From: Mantamonas sphyraenae
Taxonomy: Eukaryota; CRuMs; Mantamonadidae
NCBI GenBank assembly: GCA_026936335.1
Contig: JAPMXV010000009.1
Coordinates: forward strand, 1-64,000
Reading direction: 5' to 3'
DNA length: 64,000 bases
A program made the position numbers and the translations under genes. The notes beneath the pieces were generated by a model. That model saw nothing but the letters and a program-made list of their open reading frames with translations, had not been told where the DNA came from and searched no databases. Within the stretch, counting starts at the first letter, position 1, and each line of letters begins with the position of its first letter. Below are positions 57,460 to 64,000 of the stretch, piece by piece.

Positions 57460-60400
57460 TCACAAAACCTCGCCCCATCCCGTGCACCGGTTCATGTTGG
57501 CGTGGTGGCAACGCAGACACACCTTGGCGGGCACCTTGTTGAAGGGAATTGACCGCTCACAGCGCCGGCAAGTCACATTGAAACGGCGAGTGTTGCACCC
57601 GGAACACATGACTGCCAGCTCGCAGTTGCTGTCAAATACCTGCCCGTTGCACCGAATGCACTTGCTTCCCATCGTCGCCGAGCATTTTTGGCACACATAC
57701 GTGTTGCCGCTGTTGCCAAACACGTGCTTGTTGCAAAATCCACGTGTCTGCCCATCCTGTGCCAGGTCCACTTGCACTTTGTACGCTCCAGCCTTTGTCT
57801 GACCATTTACACTCAAGTCCAGCAAGAACCTTCCCGTGTGGCCGATCTTTGGCAGCTTGAACTGCACACACACACGCCCATTCGCCCCAGCTTCCGATCG
57901 CTGCTCGCTCTTGCGGTTCAAACGCACCACTGCCCAGTTTGATGAGGACAGTGCATCCGCCACGTTTCCATACTGGTCATGCAGCACAGCTTCGGTCGTG
58001 TGCCACAGATCCTGCCCATCGCCGCACTCTCGCCACACCTCCTCCTCATACAGCAGGTAGCTGTTGCGTGGGTGTGCTGGCCCTGCAATCACTCTGCCAC
58101 ACAGGCCGTTCTCCCCGAGCAGCTCTCTGCACGAAATCCACAGCTGGCCTGCCTTGGACGCCACAAGCGAAACCGCAAGCAGGCCCGCCTCTTCTGCCAC
58201 CATCGCCATCGTCGGCACAAGCGTTTCATGTCCGTCCTCGTTCACCACATACGCTCGCAGATTCACACACGAGCGACATCGTTCCACGCTCTCCTCTGAA
58301 AGGGCCACTACGACCGTGGAAAGCTCGCCTGCAACCACCACGATCGACTCTCCGTCCACAATCACTCCTGCTTGAACCAATTGCCTCGCTGCATGTTCCC
58401 GCTCTGTCCAAATCGCCGTTTCCGATGCCGTTCGCGACAGCGAGTCCCCTTCCAGCTCATCCATCTCTGCAAACAACTGCTCCACTGCGCCACCCTCTCC
58501 CTGACCCATCTTTCCCTTGCCCTTTCCCTTGGACTGGCCCTTTGCTTTGCCTTTGCCCTTGCCCTTGCGTTCTTTGCGGCCAAAGCCCATCTCCCCCGCC
58601 GCCCCATCGTCAATCCGCAAAAAGTACCCTCGCGGCAGTCCCTGCACGTCTTCCATCACGTGCACAGCGCGCGCAAGCCGTCCAAACATATCCTTTGCAT
58701 CCTGGGACGCCGTAGTGTCCCGCAAATCCTTCATCGTGATCGCCAGCGCCCCGAGAGACTCGCTCAGCTCGTGTGCCTGGCCCAGTGCCAGCATCGGAAC
58801 AATGTAGTCCAGCACCTCCTCGCCGTAGAACTGGGCGTACACGCCGTAGCATCGCTTCAGGTTTGCCACGGCGCTCAGTTTCTCCGAGCTCGTCGTGTTT
58901 CCTTTGAGAAGACACCTCGACAGCGCAGCGCTTGACCGCCCAACAATCGGATGGTCTGACAAGACCACTTGGATCCCCTCGTGAGCATGCTGATACGTCT
59001 TCAACGCCATCGCAATGTCTCCGCTCGCTTCAAAGAGCTCTCCCAGTGTCAGCAGCCCCAGTAGCGTGTCCTCGCTGTACGGTCCAAAGAAACTGTTGCA
59101 GATGCGCAAACCCTCACGTGCCACTTCCAACCCATCCTTCACCCTGCCCAGATCGTTGTAGATGCGCGCAATCTTGAAAATCGTCCCCGTCACCTCGCGG
59201 TCGTGTGTTCCAAACACAAGTTCCAGCTGCGCTTTGTACTCCAACTGCACTTCCAAGTCCGTCAGCCTCCCATGTTGCCTGTTGTCTGCACTGCTGCTGC
59301 TGCTGCCTTCTTCCGGCCGAGAGCCGCCCTTTTTGCGACGCGCCCAATCAAACAGCTGCGAGTAGATCAGGTCCGAGAACTGCAGTGTCTTCACCTTGGC
59401 CTCCACAGGCAGCACATCCTCCTTGCTAAACGGGGCCGCCTTGTCAAACGCGCGACGGTCCATGAAACAGCGCTCCATGCACTCTTTCGTGAAACGGACG
59501 CCCGTGATGCGCTGCATACGGGTCAGTAGCGAAAACTTGGGTGTGTTGCGACGCAAGTCGTACCCGGGGTGCAGCTCCTCCTCCGTCAGGCATCCGGCAA
59601 ACTTGCGTTGCACAGCCTGCTTCAGATCCACCAGCCAATACTGCGTGCTCCGCTTGCTCGTGCCCAGCACCAGATTGAAGTACCTCAGCACTACAATCGT
59701 GTAGTGTTCCTCCTGCACCCCCTCCATGCTCTCCACCGACCGCCATTCTTGCCGCAGCGTGTTCTTCAGAATCCGTGCCACCATTTCCATCAACATGAAA
59801 TTCTTGTGATAGGTGTGCTCCAGCTCGTGCCTCAGCTTGCCCATGTGCCTCACATTGATCCCTGCCTTGTGCATCAGCTCCACCAGCCGTACATGGTCAA
59901 TCGGGATGGCGTTGCGGTTGTTCAGCTCGCGCGCAAACTTTGGAATCACCTCACGCATCATACGCTGTGTGGCACGCACAATCTCGTCGTGGTGCCTGTG
60001 TGCATCGTGCAAACACTCTACGCTGTTTTCCGCCGCCACCACACACTTGCTGCATGTGGCAAAACCGGAAAACGCGTCTGAACTCAATGGCTCCGCGTTC
60101 TTGCGCACAAGCTCTGGTCGCAGCAGGTTGTACAGATGGGCTCCAAACGACGACACTAGCACAGCTGTGCCGTAGATGCGTCGGTTGCTCATTTTGGACG
60201 CCCGCTGGTTGAACTCGGCCTTGTTGCGTGCGTTCATCTTGTTCCTGTCGCACACGAGCACTCCTTCCGACAGCGTGATCATCTGAGGATGCTGTCCAAA
60301 CACGGCCTTCAACCCCTGACGCCAGTTTCCCTTGCGTGCGATGCGGATGGGTGCTTCAGCGTTTGCTGGCACAAACGTGATTTTCGCTGCCATCTGCGTG

Positions 60401-63288
60401 GGCGCTTCCGGAGGAAATAGACGCGCCAGATCCAAGAGGTACAGCTGATCATCCGAACCCATGTGTGCCTCCATGTCTGCGGGTCCATTGCACAGCGTCA
60501 TCTTGTCCCCCGAGCCGACAACATGCGCAGCCAAGTTTAGCTGCCTCGTCGCCTGCGCCACACGTGCGTTGACCCATGGCGTGTCAAAGTGAAGGGTTCG
60601 TGCTTGGTCGTCTGTGCCATACACGATGCTGTCCTTGCCGCCAATGGGCAGGATCGACGCACATACGAGCCGGTGACCACGGTAGTCGATCAAGGCCATC
60701 AACGGCAGGTTGATGCCAGGCACATTGCAATGCACCAACGCTTCCAGGGCGTTCAGCTCGTGGTTTGCGCTCTTCATCGCGTAATAGTCGCCGCCGTACA
60801 GATGGTTGCTGTCGCGCGTAAACTTGAACAGGATCTGGCGGCACACAAACTTTTGCCCGCCGGCCACGCCGCCCAGAGACACAGGAGGGATTGTTTTGTC
60901 TTTGTCCGCCACATTCACCTCGGTGATGATGATTTTGGCAATCACAGCCGCTGCCGCGACAAACTGCTCGTTCACGCTGCGGATTTTGATGTGCCGCTTC
61001 AAGCTGTCCTCCTCCGCCTGCGCCTCCTGCAACAGCTCGTTCCATGGCCGTTCCATGGGTAGTCCCTGATCATCCAGGCTGCTCTTGTACATTGTCGTCA
61101 GCGTGGTGTTCAGCTCACGAGTGTCCAGCAGCTCGCCCTTGGGGTTGGCCATCACTCCCACGGGACCCATGCTCGCCACCATGTCGTCGCCTGCAGCTCC
61201 TTCCACAGCCTTGCCAAACCGGGCGCCCGCGTCTCCAAACCCGTCATTGTCCTCGTCATCGCCGAGAAGCGCGTTGTCTTCGTACGTTTCCAACATCACG
61301 TTGCCCAGCAGAGACTCGAGCGACGCCAGATGCGACCCTTGCGGCAGAGAACTCTTTCTAGATGCGTTGGCAGTCTCAGCGTCATCTTGCTGCTCGTCCT
61401 CCTCGCTGTCGTTCAGCGCACTGCGGTCGTACGTCTCCATGTTCCACGCGTCGTGGTCCGTGCCATCGTACGACGTGTACTTGAGGGCATGCTGGTTGTA
61501 CGTCGAATCTTCCGTGTCCAGGTCCAGTTGCTCCGTTTGGCTGTCCTGCACCTTCTCGAGCGATGAGTAAACGTCTTTGTATGCGTCGATCTGGGCGCTT
61601 GCCGAGCCAACTGTTTCTGGCTGCTCCTTTTCCATGTACGCCCGATACGCAGTGGTGTTGTACGTCGCCTCTGCCGCATAGGCGTACAGGGCGTGCTCCT
61701 GCGTCTCTTCCACGCTCTCCTCTGCGGTAACACTCGCTTGTGCTTCTGCCTCGAGCGCACCGCTGTTTCCTTCAGCCACCATGTTGCCATCGTCGTCCAG
61801 CGCAAAGGCAATGTTTAGTGCCTCGGCTGCATCTTGTCCCAATGCACGCGCAACGTCGATGGCCTTTTTCGCTTTCCACTCGTCCACACCCAATTCCAGC
61901 AGGTTCGCCAGCACGGATTCTTCCTTCTCCGAGTATTGCGCCTTGCGTTCTGACCCGCCGTTCGCACTGTTGCTGCTGCTGGCACCGCTATCGCCGCCTA
62001 AATCGAATGTCTGCGCGGCGTAAGCGTCCAGCTCCGGGTTGCCGCTGTCGTTGCCTGGCTCTTCATCGTCGGCAATCTCCCAGACAAGCTCCATGGCCCG
62101 CGAAACGTCGCCTTGTTCCACTGCACGCTCAACAGCCAATCGGGCCTTCCAGTCGGGCACGCCCAGAGCTGCCAGTTCCGCCAGCATCGGGTGTTCCGAA
62201 CCATGCTCTGCACGTTGTTGCTCCTCGTCCATGGAGAACGTCTGCGCGGCGTATGCTGCGATGGGATCCGACTGCGATGCGTCCTGCTCTTCGCCATCCT
62301 CGTCCTCCTGCAAGGGAAACGTCTGCGCGGCGTATGCGCTGATCACTTCGTTGTCCTCCACAACCTCGCCCTCCGCTGATTCGACCTCGTCCATGGGAAA
62401 TGATTGGTCGGCAGAATAGGCATGGTGAATGCTTTCTTCCTCGTCTTGGTTCATGGGAATGGCGGACGCGGTGTATGCAGCCAGGACTGCGTCCTCGTCT
62501 GCTGCGCCATTTGTTGCTCCCGCAGAGTCCATGGCAAACGTCTGTGACGCATACGCATCCAGATCAGCGTCGATGCTTACAGAGGGGTTTTCGTCGTCAC
62601 CAATCTCCCACACCAGCTCCATGGCGTTGGAAACGTCGCCTGCGGCGAGTGCTCGCTCGACCGCAACGGCGGCTTTCCACTTGGCCACGCCGAGACCCTG
62701 GAGTTCCGCCACCATGGGATGCAGAGGTGCCGAGGAGGTGTCACCAGCCGCTGGTGCATCGTCCTGCTGCATGGAAAACGTCTGTGCGGCATAGGCGGCG
62801 ATGGTATCCTCGTCGCCGCCGGCACCCTCTTCGTCTTCGCCGTCGCTGTCGCCCATGGGGAATGTCTGAGACGCGTAGGCATTGATGATTGAGTTGTCTA
62901 CACTGTGGGACGCGGTATCTACGTCCAGTGGGAAGGACTGGTCGGCGGAATAGGCGTGGTGGACGGCATCGTCACCGGAGCCCCTCTCTTCGTTCATCGC
63001 AAACGTTTGCGAGGCGTACGCTGCGATGAGGTCTGTCCCATCGTCTCCTCCAGCGGTGGTGGATCCCATGTCGAACGTTTGGTCAGCGTAGGCGTTGAGT
63101 GCCTCGTCGTCAGCACCATCGTGTGGCAACGAGGCCTGTTCAGGAGCCTCGTCGTCTGCGATCTCCCAGACGAGGTCCATGGCGTTGGAGACGTCTCCGG
63201 CGGCACGGGCCCGCTCCACGGCCAGTTTGGCCTTCCACAGGGGCACGCCCATTTGTGTGAGCTCGTCCTGGACTTGCTGGTCGAGCAT
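57460..63288 (-). CDS. UBA(x4)-CLU-TPR-filamin-like-zinc-ribbon protein, 1,942 residues
   Basis: A single exon from ATG 63288. Four UBA-like domains (near 63,150-63,280, 62,590-62,720, 62,050-62,190 and 61,800-61,950) share GVxxWKAxxAVERAxxxGDVSxAMELVWEI. Between and after them the motif AYAxQTFxM recurs about eleven times. The CLU domain follows (about 60,390-61,110): VCRQILFKF, LYGGDYYAMKSANHEL, LMALIDYRGHRLV, SILPIGGKDSIVYG and LDLARLFPPE. A kinesin-light-chain-like TPR block is at about 58,860-59,260, then a KGKGKGK stretch. An Ig/filamin-like domain (VLHDQYGN ... GAYKVQV, about 57,760-58,130) and six CxxC zinc ribbons end the chain. CLU proteins distribute mitochondria and bind mRNAs of mitochondrial proteins. 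The UBA domains suggest ubiquitin binding, so mitochondrial quality control is a reasonable but unproved idea. Confidence 0.88.
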   Translation of the reverse strand: MLDQQVQDELTQMGVPLWKAKLAVERARAAGDVSNAMDLVWEIADDEAPEQASLPHDGADDEALNAYADQTFDMGSTTAGGDDGTDLIAAYASQTFAMNEERGSGDDAVHHAYSADQSFPLDVDTASHSVDNSIINAYASQTFPMGDSDGEDEEGAGGDEDTIAAYAAQTFSMQQDDAPAAGDTSSAPLHPMVAELQGLGVAKWKAAVAVERALAAGDVSNAMELVWEIGDDENPSVSIDADLDAYASQTFAMDSAGATNGAADEDAVLAAYTASAIPMNQDEEESIHHAYSADQSFPMDEVESAEGEVVEDNEVISAYAAQTFPLQEDEDGEEQDASQSDPIAAYAAQTFSMDEEQQRAEHGSEHPMLAELAALGVPDWKARLAVERAVEQGDVSRAMELVWEIADDEEPGNDSGNPELDAYAAQTFDLGGDSGASSSNSANGGSERKAQYSEKEESVLANLLELGVDEWKAKKAIDVARALGQDAAEALNIAFALDDDGNMVAEGNSGALEAEAQASVTAEESVEETQEHALYAYAAEATYNTTAYRAYMEKEQPETVGSASAQIDAYKDVYSSLEKVQDSQTEQLDLDTEDSTYNQHALKYTSYDGTDHDAWNMETYDRSALNDSEEDEQQDDAETANASRKSSLPQGSHLASLESLLGNVMLETYEDNALLGDDEDNDGFGDAGARFGKAVEGAAGDDMVASMGPVGVMANPKGELLDTRELNTTLTTMYKSSLDDQGLPMERPWNELLQEAQAEEDSLKRHIKIRSVNEQFVAAAAVIAKIIITEVNVADKDKTIPPVSLGGVAGGQKFVCRQILFKFTRDSNHLYGGDYYAMKSANHELNALEALVHCNVPGINLPLMALIDYRGHRLVCASILPIGGKDSIVYGTDDQARTLHFDTPWVNARVAQATRQLNLAAHVVGSGDKMTLCNGPADMEAHMGSDDQLYLLDLARLFPPEAPTQMAAKITFVPANAEAPIRIARKGNWRQGLKAVFGQHPQMITLSEGVLVCDRNKMNARNKAEFNQRASKMSNRRIYGTAVLVSSFGAHLYNLLRPELVRKNAEPLSSDAFSGFATCSKCVVAAENSVECLHDAHRHHDEIVRATQRMMREVIPKFARELNNRNAIPIDHVRLVELMHKAGINVRHMGKLRHELEHTYHKNFMLMEMVARILKNTLRQEWRSVESMEGVQEEHYTIVVLRYFNLVLGTSKRSTQYWLVDLKQAVQRKFAGCLTEEELHPGYDLRRNTPKFSLLTRMQRITGVRFTKECMERCFMDRRAFDKAAPFSKEDVLPVEAKVKTLQFSDLIYSQLFDWARRKKGGSRPEEGSSSSSADNRQHGRLTDLEVQLEYKAQLELVFGTHDREVTGTIFKIARIYNDLGRVKDGLEVAREGLRICNSFFGPYSEDTLLGLLTLGELFEASGDIAMALKTYQHAHEGIQVVLSDHPIVGRSSAALSRCLLKGNTTSSEKLSAVANLKRCYGVYAQFYGEEVLDYIVPMLALGQAHELSESLGALAITMKDLRDTTASQDAKDMFGRLARAVHVMEDVQGLPRGYFLRIDDGAAGEMGFGRKERKGKGKGKAKGQSKGKGKGKMGQGEGGAVEQLFAEMDELEGDSLSRTASETAIWTEREHAARQLVQAGVIVDGESIVVVAGELSTVVVALSEESVERCRSCVNLRAYVVNEDGHETLVPTMAMVAEEAGLLAVSLVASKAGQLWISCRELLGENGLCGRVIAGPAHPRNSYLLYEEEVWRECGDGQDLWHTTEAVLHDQYGNVADALSSSNWAVVRLNRKSEQRSEAGANGRVCVQFKLPKIGHTGRFLLDLSVNGQTKAGAYKVQVDLAQDGQTRGFCNKHVFGNSGNTYVCQKCSATMGSKCIRCNGQVFDSNCELAVMCSGCNTRRFNVTCRRCERSIPFNKVPAKVCLRCHHANMNRCTGWGEVL

Positions 63289-63352
63289 GGGAGAAGGTCT
63301 TGTGGTTCAGTTTGCGCCCGACCGCACACTCCAACCATCTCCGCAGCCGTGG

Positions 63353-64000
63353 ATGAGCGAGGCACAAACAGAGCCGAGAATGATTGTGGGTGACGAGGAG
63401 GATGTGGAGGAGGAGGAGGAGGAGGAAGAGAGCGAAGAGGGGGAGGAGGTGGACGAGGAGTGGGAGGACGTGGACGACAACGGGCAGGCGATTGGAGATG
63501 ACGAGCTGGACGGATGGGAAGACGCCGGTGATGGAACGGGGTTTGTAGAGCCAGGCGAGCCAGGCTTGGAGGCGAAGGGCAAAGGAAACGCAGCAGACAC
63601 GGCGTGCGTGTACGCCTTTGCCAGCGATTTTGTGAACCACCAAAAGGTGGCACACAACCGTGGCCACACGCACGGGCGTAGCGGAGACTGTGTGTATGTA
63701 GAGGTGGCGCTTGTGCAAGAGGAAGGCCTTGAGCTGCTGACGTTGACCGAACCACGGCCGTTCCGTGTGCATCGGCTTCTGACGATGTTTGCCATCGACC
63801 GAGACACACTGAGTGTGCACGAGAGTGCGTTTGACAACCGCATGTTTCTGCTGCGCGACAACCTGGGCCTGTTTGTGGTGCTGCAGCTGCACCCGGTGAC
63901 AGCGAAGCAGGCGTCGCAGCCGGTGGAAACGCTGCTGCACCTGGTGTCGCCTGACCACATCTGTGAAACCAGCATGATGACCAAACGTGACCACCACCTG
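63353..64000 (+). CDS. Acidic protein of unknown function, partial (runs off the window)
   Basis: From ATG 63353 the frame stays open for all 216 codons to the window end. The first 60 residues are almost wholly Glu/Asp (GDEEDVEEEE...). A mixed, probably folded region follows: CVYAFASDFVNHQKVAHNRG, YVEVALVQEEGLELLTLTE, RVHRLLTMFAIDRDTLSVHE, FLLRDNLGLFVVLQLHPV and LLHLVSPDHICETSMM. Regular beta-like strands suggest an intracellular globular domain. I do not recognise the family. It is divergent from the UBA/CLU gene with 64 bp between start codons. Confidence 0.7.
   Translation, partial: MSEAQTEPRMIVGDEEDVEEEEEEEESEEGEEVDEEWEDVDDNGQAIGDDELDGWEDAGDGTGFVEPGEPGLEAKGKGNAADTACVYAFASDFVNHQKVAHNRGHTHGRSGDCVYVEVALVQEEGLELLTLTEPRPFRVHRLLTMFAIDRDTLSVHESAFDNRMFLLRDNLGLFVVLQLHPVTAKQASQPVETLLHLVSPDHICETSMMTKRDHHL

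Overview
The window reads as the end of a chromosome from a unicellular eukaryote. It opens with about 200 bp of (CCCTAA)n, which is the vertebrate-type TTAGGG telomere seen from its C-rich strand, and then runs into a dense, GC-rich gene array. Most genes are intron-poor. The introns I could reconstruct are short (mostly 56-320 nt), begin GT (often GTACGT, GTGAGT or GTAAGT) and end CAG or AG. I reconstructed splicing by keeping reading phase and matching known families, so the multi-exon models are inferences, although every complete one except the frameshifted ceramidase sums to a whole number of codons. The gene set includes a RalGAP-beta subunit, an ATG11/FIP200 autophagy scaffold, the NSE1 subunit of SMC5/6, a TEX9-type protein, HSF, TMEM135 and neutral ceramidase. 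That suggests a free-living, probably flagellated protist on or near the opisthokont/apusomonad branch. I cannot name the species.

Layout. 1-6400: telomere, a subtelomeric four-module repeat protein and an LRR protein. 6400-16000: a secreted purple acid phosphatase, a minisatellite, then on the minus strand a secreted three-repeat protein, arginine deiminase and RalGAP-beta. 16242-19508: a single-exon gene fusing two Ras-like GTPases, WD40 repeats and a multipass membrane domain. 19698-22090: neutral ceramidase with an apparent frameshift. 22285-26422: HSF, a 1.6 kb gene-free stretch and a five-unit polyubiquitin gene. 26558-38029: a giant PH-like/LRR/ARM-repeat gene. 38043-41851: ATG11/FIP200. 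42070-48549: a membrane-anchored CtlX-like guanidino hydrolase, an FAD amine oxidase and a mitochondrial YME1-type protease. 48602-52866: a SEL1-like protein, NSE1 and TEX9. 53010-57401: an AT-hook protein and TMEM135. 57460-64000: a 1,942-residue UBA/CLU/TPR/filamin-like/zinc-ribbon protein and the start of an acidic protein that runs off the window.

Functional themes are proteostasis and stress (HSF, polyubiquitin, ATG11/FIP200, YME1 protease, a CLU-domain protein with UBA domains), small-GTPase signalling (RalGAP-beta directly downstream of the double-Ras fusion) and guanidino/amine nitrogen metabolism (arginine deiminase, CtlX-like hydrolase, amine oxidase). Genes are packed tightly: convergent pairs are as close as 17 bp, co-oriented pairs as close as 13 bp, and the divergent NSE1 and TEX9 start codons are 36 bp apart.

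The most unusual items are the Ras-Ras-WD40-membrane fusion, the UBA/CLU/TPR/filamin-like protein with its repeated AYAxQTF motif, the giant ARM protein, the subtelomeric repeat protein and a candidate 23-nt intron in TMEM135. No rRNA, tRNA, CRISPR array or transposable element was recognised.
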